NCBI RefSeq assembly: GCF_000739635.1
Contig: NZ_BATQ01000019.1
Coordinates: 1 to 64,000, forward strand
Reading direction: 5' to 3'
Length of the DNA stretch: 64,000 bases
Source: Verrucomicrobium sp. BvORR034
GTDB taxonomy: Bacteria; Verrucomicrobiota; Verrucomicrobiia; Verrucomicrobiales; Verrucomicrobiaceae
Shown here: positions 15,478 to 23,840 of the stretch, piece after piece
Layout: each line of letters begins with the position of its first letter
Numbering within the stretch: the stretch's first letter is position 1
Program-made: the position numbers and the translations under genes
Notes under the pieces: generated by a model
Database searches by the model: none
Told to the model about the DNA's origin: nothing
Seen by the model: the letters and a program-made list of their open reading frames with translations, nothing else

Positions 15478-16764
15478 TTACCAGACCTCCCGGAGGGTGG
15501 GGTTGTTGGGGCGGGTGTAACAGGCCTGCACCACGCTGATGTTCCGCTGGTCAAAGGCGGCTTCACAGTACTTGAGGTAGTAGGTCCATTTCCGGATGAA
15601 GCGCTCATCGAACCCGAGGGCGAGCACTTCTTTGATGCGGGACTGGAACCGCTCATGCCAGAGGGCAAGCGTGCGCGCATAGCCGGCACCCAGGTCCTCC
15701 AGCTCATGCATGAAGAGCGTGCCGGTCTGGTTGAGCGCTTCATTGACCCGGCCCACGCTGAGCAGCAGGGAGCCGGGGAAAATGTGCTTCTGAATCCAGT
15801 CCACCCCTTTGCGCAACTGCGCGTGGTTGCAGTCCGGCACGGTGATCATCTGCACGGCCAGCAGGCCTTCGGGTTTGAGCAGCTCGGCGCATTTTGCAAA
15901 GTAGGTCTCCAGATAGGCCTCACCCACCGCCTCCAGCATCTCGATGGAGGCGATCTTGTCATACGTGCCCGTGATGTGGCGGTAGTCCTGAAGGCGGATC
16001 TCCACCCGGTCTGAGAGACCCTCGCGCGCCATGCGCTCCGTGGCGTAGCGATGCTGTTCTTCAGAGATGGTCACGGCGGTGACCCGGCAGCCATGCACTC
16101 GTGCGGCGTGGCTGCTGAAGCCACCCCAGCCGCACCCGATCTCCAGCACATGGTCGGTGGATTGCAGGCGCAGCTTGCGGCACAGCGCTTCGTACTTCTC
16201 CGTCTGGGCCTCCTCCAGACTTTGTCCTGCGCGGGTGAAGCGTGCGGCGGAGTAGGTCATGGTAGCATCCAGCCACAGGGAGTAGAAAGTGTTCCCCAGA
16301 TCGTAGTGTTCCGCGATGTTGCGGCGGGACACTGTCACACTGTTGGGGCGCAGCCAGTGCTGCACCCGGTTCACCAGCTTCAGCAGATTGAGAAGCGGCA
16401 AACGCTGGGAGGAACCTCTGGCCACGGGGTCACGATGGAGATTTTCCACGAACCACGTCACCACAGCCCCGACATCCGGGGTGTCCCAGTCTCCCTCTAC
16501 ATACCCTTCGCCAAAGCCCACGTTGCCATAGAGCGCACACCTCTGGAAGAAGGCCTCGCGCTGGCGGATCCGGATTTCCGCAGTCACTTCGGATCCGGCG
16601 TCTCCCAGCAGCCGGGTGGTGCCATCAGGCCAGGTGAGGCGGAGCGTGCCGTGGCTGAAGCGGGAGAGCACCCGCATCACGAGACCTTCGTAAAGGGTCC
16701 ACGGGTGGAAGGTGGCCATGGTGGCCGGGTTACCTGCGCTTTCCAGTGTCAGGGTGTCGTTCAT
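15478..16764 (-). CDS. cfa: Cyclopropane-fatty-acyl-phospholipid synthase
   Basis: 428 residues. An N-terminal lipid-interacting domain (FSHGTLRLTWPDGTTRLLGD, then FGEGYVEGDWDTPDV) precedes the methyltransferase core with HYDLGNTFYSLWLD, MTYSAARF, SAM motif I VLEIGCGWGGFSSHAA, and IASIEMLEAVGEAYLETYF. This matches the full-length cytoplasmic/peripheral CFA synthases that add a methylene group from SAM to cis double bonds of membrane phospholipids. The ATG overlaps the DUF1365 stop by four bases. The desaturase at the head of the same cluster could supply the unsaturated substrate. It differs from the second copy downstream in having the N-terminal domain. The frame also runs upstream into DUF1365, so the ATG at MNDTLTLES is chosen on context. 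Confidence 0.9.
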   Translation of the reverse strand: MNDTLTLESAGNPATMATFHPWTLYEGLVMRVLSRFSHGTLRLTWPDGTTRLLGDAGSEVTAEIRIRQREAFFQRCALYGNVGFGEGYVEGDWDTPDVGAVVTWFVENLHRDPVARGSSQRLPLLNLLKLVNRVQHWLRPNSVTVSRRNIAEHYDLGNTFYSLWLDATMTYSAARFTRAGQSLEEAQTEKYEALCRKLRLQSTDHVLEIGCGWGGFSSHAARVHGCRVTAVTISEEQHRYATERMAREGLSDRVEIRLQDYRHITGTYDKIASIEMLEAVGEAYLETYFAKCAELLKPEGLLAVQMITVPDCNHAQLRKGVDWIQKHIFPGSLLLSVGRVNEALNQTGTLFMHELEDLGAGYARTLALWHERFQSRIKEVLALGFDERFIRKWTYYLKYCEAAFDQRNISVVQACYTRPNNPTLREVW

Positions 16765-17576
16765 GATTTCGACGGGGTGTTGGCAGCAAGCGTGGCATGG
16801 GGTCGCAGCACCTTTTGCTGCAGGTCCGGTCGGGCAGCCTTCCGGTGTACGGGCAGCCGCTTCATCCACAAACGCAGTGCCTCCCAATGAATGAGGAAGA
16901 TGACCTTGAGCGTGAGCAGGGGGTACTTCACGGTGCACCAGAGCAGCCGCGTATCCGTCAGTGCGGTTCGAGTACCGGTCAGTGCGCTCAGCAGGACGCG
17001 CTCGTCCGCCTTGCGGTCATCGACGTGAATCTCCAGCTTCTCCCTGGGAACCCGGAGCTTGAAGTCAAAGCAGAGCTCCAGATCCATGAACGGGGACACA
17101 TAAAAATGTTTGGGGACGATGCGGCGGAAGCGCCCGTCGGCCTCCTGGTCCTGCACCAGATAGAGCTTCTGCTCTCTGAAGGTGTTCGTCACCTGTGCCA
17201 CCACGCAGAGTGGTGCGCCCTCTGTATCGTGACAGTAGAAGAAGCAGACGGGATTGAAGACGTAACCCAGCACGCGGGGGAAGCACAGCAGATGCACGGT
17301 CGCGATGCGGGCTGTGTCCACCCCTTCCGAGGCGAGCCAGGTCCGCAGACGCTCTTTCACGGGCCCGGGTTCTGAGCCCAGATGATCGGCATCGAAAAAC
17401 GAAAACACTTTGAAGCGGTTGTGTCCCAACAGGCGCAGCCGTTTGTCCAATGTGGGCAGTTCATCCAGATCCAGCCAGAGGTAAAACACCCGGTAGCGGA
17501 ACTGGTGCACGGTGGGCGTGAGGCGGCGATGCATCACCTCGCATTCATAGATCGCGCTGGAGGACGGCTTCACCAT
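16761..17576 (-). CDS. DUF1365 family protein
   Basis: 271 residues, with the family start IYECEVMHRRLTPTVHQFRY and VFYLWLDLDEL, then LLCFPRVLGYVFNPVCFFYC and KHFYVSPFMDLELCFDF. DUF1365 proteins nearly always sit between a flavin amine-oxidase-like protein and a CFA synthase, as here, and are required or suspected in the same lipid modification, but no catalytic residues are established. There is no signal peptide; the protein is probably cytoplasmic or peripheral. It overlaps the flavoprotein gene by seven bases and the CFA gene by four, which implies tight co-translation. Confidence 0.88.
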   Translation of the reverse strand: MVKPSSSAIYECEVMHRRLTPTVHQFRYRVFYLWLDLDELPTLDKRLRLLGHNRFKVFSFFDADHLGSEPGPVKERLRTWLASEGVDTARIATVHLLCFPRVLGYVFNPVCFFYCHDTEGAPLCVVAQVTNTFREQKLYLVQDQEADGRFRRIVPKHFYVSPFMDLELCFDFKLRVPREKLEIHVDDRKADERVLLSALTGTRTALTDTRLLWCTVKYPLLTLKVIFLIHWEALRLWMKRLPVHRKAARPDLQQKVLRPHATLAANTPSKS

Positions 17577-18847
17577 GGCTCCTCCCCCAGCAGATCCCGA
17601 CAGAGGTTCACAGCGGAGCCCAGGGCGTCCTCGTGGAAACCATAGCGGAAATAACTGCCGCAAAAGTAGGTGGTCTGGTCTGGCGACTGCCGGTTCAGCT
17701 CAGGCAGCCTCTGCTGGGCGCGGATGGCTTTCAGGTCAAAGAGGGGATGCTCATAGCGGATCGTCTTGAGCACGCGGTCCGGGGCGATGTCCTGCTCTCC
17801 GTTGATGGCGACGAAGTAGTTGGTGCGGTCTGACACCTTCTGCAGATTATTCATCCAGTAGTGCGTGCTGGTCTGAACCCCGCCGCCCGGCAGCGGTTTC
17901 ACATGGTAGTTCCAGGAGGCCCAGCAGCGTCGCGTGCGCGGCATGAAGCGCTCGTCGGTGTGCAGCGTGGCGATGTTGGGCTGGTACTGGAAGCAGGGCA
18001 GCAGTTCCTCCTCCAGCCCTGTGGGGGCATCCAGCAGAGCGAAAGACTGATCGGCATGGGCGGCCAGGATGACTTTGTCGAAGGTCTCACTGCTACCGTC
18101 TGCCAGATGCACGCGTGCCTGCCTGGGCAGCCGCTCCACACGCACGGCGGCCCGACGAAGGTGCACCTGATCCCTGAAGGGGGCGGTGAGCTTTTTCACA
18201 TAGGACCTCGCTCCATCGGTGACGGTCCACCAGGGGTGGCGCGTCTTCATCCCCAGGAAGCCATGGTTGTGCCAGAACCGCATCAGCGTCACTGCCGGGA
18301 ACTCGAGCATTCGTTCCGGGGGTGTGCTCCAGACGGCAGAGCCCATGGGCACGACGTAGAGGTCCAGAAAATCCTGCCCATAACCGCGGACGCGGGCGTA
18401 CTCCCGCAGAGTCATCTCCGCGAACCTTGGGTCGTCCAGGGCGGCCGCCGTCTCCTGGTTGAAGCGGTGGATCTTCCGGACGAAGTTCCAGAAGCGGGGG
18501 CGCAGCAGGTTCCGCCGCTGCCCGAAGACCGTCTTCACATTGCGGCCGTTGTACTCGATGCCTGTGGGATCATGCCGCACGCTGAAGGACATGTCCGTGC
18601 GCTGGGTGGGCACGTCCAGCTCACGAAAGAGCCGGGTCAGATGCGGGTAGGTGACGTGGTTGAACACCATGAACCCCGTGTCCACCGGGAGTTCCCGCCC
18701 CTCCTCCTGCACGGTCACCGTGTTGGTGTGACCGCCGGCGTAGTCGTTCTTTTCAAAGAGGGTGATGTCATGCCGCCTAAAAAGAAAATGGGCACAGCCG
18801 AGTCCGGCTATGCCCGTTCCTAAGATGGCGATGCGCTGGCGGCTCAT
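17570..18847 (-). CDS. FAD-dependent oxidoreductase of the CFA/DUF1365 cluster
   Basis: 425-residue NAD/FAD-binding amine-oxidase-like protein (COG2907 type). The dinucleotide-binding motif is ILGTGIAGLGCAHFL (Gly10, Gly12, Gly15), followed by an acidic end of strand 2 at FEKNDYAGGH and the DTGFMVFNHVTYPHL segment. It ends CGSYFRYGFHEDALGSAVN, which fits the C-terminal FAD-contacting motif. In alphaproteobacteria a related flavoprotein (UfaO) works with a CFA-type methyltransferase to form furan fatty acids, so a dehydrogenation of methylated acyl chains is a reasonable hypothesis. It is followed with overlap by DUF1365 and preceded, after 60 bases, by the desaturase. Confidence 0.88.
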   Translation of the reverse strand: MSRQRIAILGTGIAGLGCAHFLFRRHDITLFEKNDYAGGHTNTVTVQEEGRELPVDTGFMVFNHVTYPHLTRLFRELDVPTQRTDMSFSVRHDPTGIEYNGRNVKTVFGQRRNLLRPRFWNFVRKIHRFNQETAAALDDPRFAEMTLREYARVRGYGQDFLDLYVVPMGSAVWSTPPERMLEFPAVTLMRFWHNHGFLGMKTRHPWWTVTDGARSYVKKLTAPFRDQVHLRRAAVRVERLPRQARVHLADGSSETFDKVILAAHADQSFALLDAPTGLEEELLPCFQYQPNIATLHTDERFMPRTRRCWASWNYHVKPLPGGGVQTSTHYWMNNLQKVSDRTNYFVAINGEQDIAPDRVLKTIRYEHPLFDLKAIRAQQRLPELNRQSPDQTTYFCGSYFRYGFHEDALGSAVNLCRDLLGEEPW

Positions 18848-18907
18848 GAGGTGCGTGTCCGGCTTGATTTCTCAAACACCGCACCTCACGAGAACTGCGA
18901 GGGGGTG

Positions 18908-19909
18908 TCAGCCGGGTGATGCGCCAGCCCGCTCTTTTTGGATGCGGGCCTCTTCATAAATGTGCGCGGGCACCGGCTTGAGCTCCCAGATGATGCCGCA
19001 CCAGGAGAGCATCTTCAGCACATAGAAGCTGATATCAATCTCCCACCAGTAGAAGCCCTGACGGGCGGAGTGCATGTAGCGGTGGTGGTTGTTGTGCCAG
19101 CCTTCACCGAGCGTGAGCAGGGCGAGGATGAGGCTGTTGCGGGAGGTGTCCTCTGTAATGAAGCGGCGCTTGCCGAACACGTGGGCCAGGGAGTTGATGA
19201 AGAAGGTGCCGTGAAGCAGGGCCACGGTGCTGATGAAGAAGCCCCAGATGAAGAGCTGGCCACCGTTGGTACCAAGACCGGGGGCGAATTTCCCCAGAAG
19301 CCAGCCGACGAGCCAGAGGGAGGCACCGTATGCCAGGGGGACCACCATGTCATGGCGATTGAGGAAGACGAGTTCCTTGTGCTTGGCGAGGTCCTTCACA
19401 CGGCTGTAGTCCGTGGGGAAGTTCCGCGGGCTGGTGATCCAGCCAATGTGGGACCAGAGGAAGCCACGGATGGTGGGGGAGTGCACATCTGGATCTTCAT
19501 CCGAGTGCTGGTGATGGTGCCGGTGGTGAGCCGCCCACCAGAGGGCGCCGCGCTGCATGGCGGTGTTGCCAATGACGGCGAACATGAACTGCGCAAAACG
19601 CGACGTGCGGAAGGTGCGGTGTGAGAAGTACCGATGGTAGAAAGCGGTGATCGCGAACATGCGGATCACGTAGAGGGCGATGGCGGCCGCCAGCGCGAAC
19701 CAGCTAAAGCCCACCCAGATGACGGCGAGACAGCCGCCGTGCAGAAGGATGAAGGGCACGCAACGTTTGATATCGACAGTGTCCGCAGCGTTGCGGAGCT
19801 TGTCCTGGCCTTCAGGATGGTAGTCCGTGTCCCACCATTGGCGAAGCATGTCGGATAGATGCGCCCAGAGGGTGCGCTTTTTTGCGATACTTGGTGATTG
19901 GGATGTCAT
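18908..19909 (-). CDS. Acyl-CoA/acyl-lipid delta-9 type fatty acid desaturase
   Basis: 333-residue membrane di-iron desaturase. All three histidine boxes are present: HRYFSH at residues 92-97, the cluster HHRHHHQH at 128-135 containing HxxHH, and HNNHH at 272-276. Hydrophobic segments lie around residues 50-90 and 195-235. The enzyme inserts a cis double bond in saturated acyl chains using O2 and an electron donor. It is first in the run of minus-strand lipid genes; the next gene begins 60 bases downstream, so it may share their transcript or only their regulation. Cis double bonds made here would be the natural substrates of the two CFA-type enzymes. No clear ribosome binding site was seen before the ATG. 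Confidence 0.93.
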   Translation of the reverse strand: MTSQSPSIAKKRTLWAHLSDMLRQWWDTDYHPEGQDKLRNAADTVDIKRCVPFILLHGGCLAVIWVGFSWFALAAAIALYVIRMFAITAFYHRYFSHRTFRTSRFAQFMFAVIGNTAMQRGALWWAAHHRHHHQHSDEDPDVHSPTIRGFLWSHIGWITSPRNFPTDYSRVKDLAKHKELVFLNRHDMVVPLAYGASLWLVGWLLGKFAPGLGTNGGQLFIWGFFISTVALLHGTFFINSLAHVFGKRRFITEDTSRNSLILALLTLGEGWHNNHHRYMHSARQGFYWWEIDISFYVLKMLSWCGIIWELKPVPAHIYEEARIQKERAGASPG

Positions 19910-20259
19910 TCGAATTTTGTATTCTGGGTCCGCCCGTTAAAAACGGGCAGATTCGGAGTTGAAGGTGAATTGCCCGTGGCGTCAGGATCAGAAATGAGTG
20001 AACCTGTCGCCCCAGACGGTTGGGAGGGTTCAGAAAACGCCCCCCGACCAATCCTCATGCAGAAAGGGATTCCGAGGCTCCGCTGGTGAGCCCGTTTCAG
20101 CTGCGGCAGTTGCCAAAACTGCACTTAGAAACGGGGACAAAATCGGGTCACGGGCCTTTGGCGGCGTGAAAATCAATCTCATTTACGCCATTCCTTGGAA
20201 TTTAGCAATGGAGCAAAATGGTGCAAGATTGCCCACCATCACGCAAATCCTGTTCTGGA
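19910..20259. other. Intergenic region upstream of the desaturase
   Basis: No credible gene. It holds two small perfect hairpins: GCCCGTT-AAA-AACGGGC at 19932-19948, 22 bases before the desaturase start codon, and GCAGTT-GCCAA-AACTGC at 20106-20122. The first is well placed to be an operator or leader structure of the lipid operon. The promoter itself was not identified. Confidence 0.45.
19932..19948. promoter_or_regulatory. 7-bp palindrome just upstream of the desaturase
   Basis: GCCCGTT and AACGGGC are perfect arms around AAA. The position, immediately before the first gene of the lipid operon, suggests a regulator binding site or 5' leader hairpin; no regulator gene is nearby to support this. 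Confidence 0.35.
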
Positions 20260-21744
20260 TCAGCGGGAGCCGGGGCGTTTGCCCGGCTGTAGAGCCCGGC
20301 GGTAGTTCATCACCGCCTGGGCGATGGTGGTGGCCAGTTCGCTCCGAAAATTGTCGGCAGCGATGAGTCGGGCGTCGGTGGCATTGGTGACAAATCCACC
20401 TTCGAACAAGACACCGGGACGCTCCAGACCGCGCAGGACGTGCCAGCGGGCGCGCTTCACCCCGCGGTCCACCAGTTTGAAGTGGCTGACGACGGAGGCA
20501 TGGATGGCGGTGGCCAGGGCGATGTTTTCTGAGTCGCGCTGGTTCCCACGGAAGGCGTAGGCGTCGCTGGAATTGGAGCCATAGACGGAGGCGCTGCCCT
20601 GCGGTGAGAGGGCAAAGGTCTCAATGCCGGTGGCGCTGCTGCCGCCGGAATTGAAATGGAGGCTCACGTAGATGCTGTTGGGCACCTTGTTGGCGTAGGC
20701 CACGCGGCCGCCGAGGGAGATAAAGGTGTCATTCGTGCGGGTGAGCATGACGCGCAGGCCCTGCTTCTCCAGAATACCCTTGAGCGTGTAGGCCAGCTTC
20801 AGGGCGTAGTCTTTTTCATACCCGTAGATGCCCTTGGCCCCGGAGTCGTGACCGCCGTGGCCGGGGTCGATGATGACGGTGTCAAAGGTGCTGCCTTTGC
20901 CAATGTAGCTGGGGCGCAGGACGGGATCGATCAGTTTGCAGAGGTCCAGGCGGGAGATGCAGGACTTCCCATTGAGCTCCACCAGGGGGTAGCTCATGAC
21001 GAACTTGATGTTGTTGATGAGCAGTTCGTGGCTGCCCTTCGTGCCCTTCATGATGAGCACGGGAGAGGTGAACCAGACGGAGTTCCCGTTCTCCTTCAAC
21101 TCGTTGAACCGGTAAAAGCGGTGGATGCTGGCGGCAGAGACGTAGTCCCGCTCCTGGTAGCGAATGAGCTCCCAGCCAGCCATGTCCTTGGTGGTGGTCG
21201 TGCTGGTGGCTGACTTTGCCCGGGCGGCCGAGGCGGCCTTTTCAGCGGCCTCCTCCTCCGGATCAGGACCGTGCATCTCGCTGTCGCCATGGCCGTCGGA
21301 ACTCGCCTTGGAAGAAGAGGTCACGTCCTTGGGCGCAGCGTCCTTGGCGCCTGCATCGGCAGAGCCGCCCATGTCGGCTGTCGGGGGCTTGTCGCCCTCG
21401 GCCGGTTTCTCTCCGGACTTTTCAGCCGGTTTCACCTCCGGCTTGGTTTCTTTCTCCGTTTCCGCCTTGGGTTTGGCAGGGGCTGGAGTGGTCTTCTTGA
21501 CCGGGGTCGAAGTGGTTTTCTTGGCCGTTGTGGTGGTCTTTGCGGGCGCCTTGGCAGGCGGCTTCACCGGCACAGAAATTTTTTCCGTCTGTTTTGACTC
21601 GGTCTTGGGCTTTTCCTTTTCGTCTTCAGTGGATTTCTTGACGGCCCCTTGGGCCGAGCCGAGCCAGCCCGCCAGTGCACAGGCGAGCCCCACGCTCAAG
21701 GCTTTGCCGAGCGGTCTGGTGACGAAGGTGGACGTTGCCTTCAT
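20260..21744 (-). CDS. Secreted N-acetylmuramoyl-L-alanine amidase
   Basis: 494 residues. Residues 1-34 are a signal peptide (hydrophobic core ALSVGLACALAGWL). Residues about 35-180 are a disordered Lys/Pro/Thr/Glu-rich linker. A small domain (WELIRYQERDYVSAASIHRF...), resembling the substrate-binding N-domain of such amidases, comes next. The Amidase_3 domain then runs from about residue 285 to 485, with the zinc motifs VIIDPGHGG, YGYEKDYAL, SLHFNS, and the catalytic glutamate in VLFEGGFVTN. It cleaves between MurNAc and the stem peptide in the periplasm, probably during cell separation. An upstream in-frame ATG (21762) adds six residues (MMEPPP) and is a possible alternative. Confidence 0.9.
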   Translation of the reverse strand: MKATSTFVTRPLGKALSVGLACALAGWLGSAQGAVKKSTEDEKEKPKTESKQTEKISVPVKPPAKAPAKTTTTAKKTTSTPVKKTTPAPAKPKAETEKETKPEVKPAEKSGEKPAEGDKPPTADMGGSADAGAKDAAPKDVTSSSKASSDGHGDSEMHGPDPEEEAAEKAASAARAKSATSTTTTKDMAGWELIRYQERDYVSAASIHRFYRFNELKENGNSVWFTSPVLIMKGTKGSHELLINNIKFVMSYPLVELNGKSCISRLDLCKLIDPVLRPSYIGKGSTFDTVIIDPGHGGHDSGAKGIYGYEKDYALKLAYTLKGILEKQGLRVMLTRTNDTFISLGGRVAYANKVPNSIYVSLHFNSGGSSATGIETFALSPQGSASVYGSNSSDAYAFRGNQRDSENIALATAIHASVVSHFKLVDRGVKRARWHVLRGLERPGVLFEGGFVTNATDARLIAADNFRSELATTIAQAVMNYRRALQPGKRPGSR

Positions 21745-21948
21745 GGGGGGAGGTTCCATCATACACGTATGTTAGTCCTTTGCAATAATTGAGCGCCTTT
21801 GAGGAGAGTTGGGGCAGGGTAGGATCTCATCGGGCACCCTAAAGTGACAGTTCGATACGATGGACGTTGATCGAAAGTCGATTTTCCATTGAATGACCAG
21901 TTCATGACGACGTCCGTTTGTTCCACCTTATTTCGATTCTGACCGTTC

Positions 21949-23727
21949 ATGATGCGCCATCCTTCCCCCATGCGGTTGATTTTGCGGTTCATGTCGAGGT
22001 ACCCCTGGCGGGTGACAGCTGGTCTGGCCATGGGGGTTACGGGTACGCTATTGGCCTACGTTTTTCCTGCGCTGACCCAGTGGTTTCTGGATGATATCAT
22101 TCCCAATCGGGACACCTCCCGCATCGTCCAGCTCTCTGCCATTGGGCTGGGGGCCATGTTTCTGAAGCAGCTTTTCTTCAGCCTGCGCACGCTGGCGAAC
22201 AACGCCTTTGAGCTGCGCATGACCTATGACTTGCGGAGCCGGCTGCATGAGAAAATCCAGCATTTGCCGCTCAAGTGGTTCGACCGCCAGAGCACGGGGG
22301 ACATCATCACCCGCATGGCGGATGACGTGCCGGCCACCCAGCGGGTCATTCTTGACGGGATCGACCAGGGCGTGCCGGCGGTGCTCCAACTGGTGCTGAC
22401 AGCGGGGGTAATGTTCTGGCTGGATTCAAAACTGGCCATGGTGGTGCTCATCCCGGTGCCGTTCATCGCTGCCGGGGGCTGGATCTATGCACGGTGGGTC
22501 TCCCCGCGGGCGCTGGAGGCGCGGAAAGCGGCGGGCGGTCTGAACTCCCTGCTGCACGACAACATCGCGGGCATCCGTCAGATCAAGAGCTACACGCTGG
22601 AGGAGGAGAAGCAGCGGGGGTTCAACGCCTCCAGCAGCGAGTACCGTCGCCAGCAGACGCGGTTGCAGCGGGCGTGGTCGGTCTATGGGCCGGGCATGGG
22701 TTTTCTGGGGGATACGGGCGTGATTTTGCTCATGGGTTTCGGTGCCTGGTGGTGTATTCAGGACGCCATCGCGGTGCCTCCGCCCCCTCCGTCGGAGACG
22801 CTCACCATCGGGAAGCTTGCGCAGTTCCTACTGCTGATGGGCATGTTCTATGAGCCTGTGGGTCGGCTGCATGGCATCAACCAGACGGTGGTCATGGGGT
22901 TGGCGGCAGCGCAGCGCGTGTTCGAGATTCTGGAATTGGAGGGCACGGAAGACCTGAAGAAAGGGGAGCGTCTCGGAGAGGTGCGAGGGGAGATCGAGTT
23001 TAAGAACGTGTCTTTCCGCTATGATGAGAACCGGCCGATCGTCACCGACATCAATGTGGTGGTGCGGGCCCGGCAGACGGTGGCATTTGTGGGAGCCACC
23101 GGGGCGGGGAAGAGCACGCTCTTTCAGCTTTTGACCCGCTTCTACGAGGCGGATGAGGGGGCGATCACCCTGGACGGTCACCTGATCCAGGACGTGAACA
23201 AGGCGGACCTGCGGGATGCCATTGGCTACGTGACGCAAGAGAGCTACCTCTTTAACCAGAGCATCCGGGAGAACTTGCTGTTGGGGCGGCCTACGGCCTC
23301 GGACGAAGAATTGTGGGAAGCCCTCCGACAGGCCTGTGCGTTGGAGTTTGTAGAGCGCATGGACGGCGGGCTGGATGCTACGGTGGGTGAGCGCGGCTCC
23401 CGCCTCAGCGGTGGGGAGAAGCAGCGCATCTCCATTGCCCGTGCCTTTCTGAAGAACGCGCCCATCCTGCTGTTGGATGAGGCCACCAGCGCGGTGGACA
23501 CTCGCAGTGAGAAGCTGATCCAGCGTGCCATCGACGGGCTGCGGACGAACCGCACCTGCCTGGTCATCGCCCACCGCCTGAGCACCATCCTGCACGCGGA
23601 CCGGATTTATGCCATGCGGAACGGCCAGGTCCTGGCCTCGGGCAACCACCAGGAACTGCTGCAGACCTGCGAGTACTATGCGGAGCTGGTGAAGCTCAGT
23701 TTTCAGGAGGAGAAGATGCAGGGTTGA
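21949..23727 (+). CDS. ABC exporter, fused permease-ATPase (MsbA-like)
   Basis: 592-residue half-transporter that works as a homodimer in the inner membrane. Six transmembrane helices occupy residues about 15-330, beginning ITAGLAMGV-like hydrophobic stretches after the basic MMRHPSPMRLILRF. The nucleotide-binding domain has Walker A GATGAGKST (about 382-390), Q-loop region YVTQESYLFN, signature LSGGEKQR (about 485), Walker B ILLLDEATS and switch His in VIAHRLS. The subfamily exports lipid A core, other lipids or drugs; sequence alone cannot choose. There is one gene only, with no partner subunit. Two adjacent ATG codons are possible starts. Confidence 0.92.
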   Translation: MMRHPSPMRLILRFMSRYPWRVTAGLAMGVTGTLLAYVFPALTQWFLDDIIPNRDTSRIVQLSAIGLGAMFLKQLFFSLRTLANNAFELRMTYDLRSRLHEKIQHLPLKWFDRQSTGDIITRMADDVPATQRVILDGIDQGVPAVLQLVLTAGVMFWLDSKLAMVVLIPVPFIAAGGWIYARWVSPRALEARKAAGGLNSLLHDNIAGIRQIKSYTLEEEKQRGFNASSSEYRRQQTRLQRAWSVYGPGMGFLGDTGVILLMGFGAWWCIQDAIAVPPPPPSETLTIGKLAQFLLLMGMFYEPVGRLHGINQTVVMGLAAAQRVFEILELEGTEDLKKGERLGEVRGEIEFKNVSFRYDENRPIVTDINVVVRARQTVAFVGATGAGKSTLFQLLTRFYEADEGAITLDGHLIQDVNKADLRDAIGYVTQESYLFNQSIRENLLLGRPTASDEELWEALRQACALEFVERMDGGLDATVGERGSRLSGGEKQRISIARAFLKNAPILLLDEATSAVDTRSEKLIQRAIDGLRTNRTCLVIAHRLSTILHADRIYAMRNGQVLASGNHQELLQTCEYYAELVKLSFQEEKMQG

Positions 23728-23840
23728 GGCGGCGGGCGAATCTGCCTAAACTTGGGGTTCCTCCGTTACGTTTTGTTTGTTGATCTCTTCTGCTGACCGC
23801 CGTCCGGGCGGGAGCTTCTCCTTTTTCACGAATTTGACGC

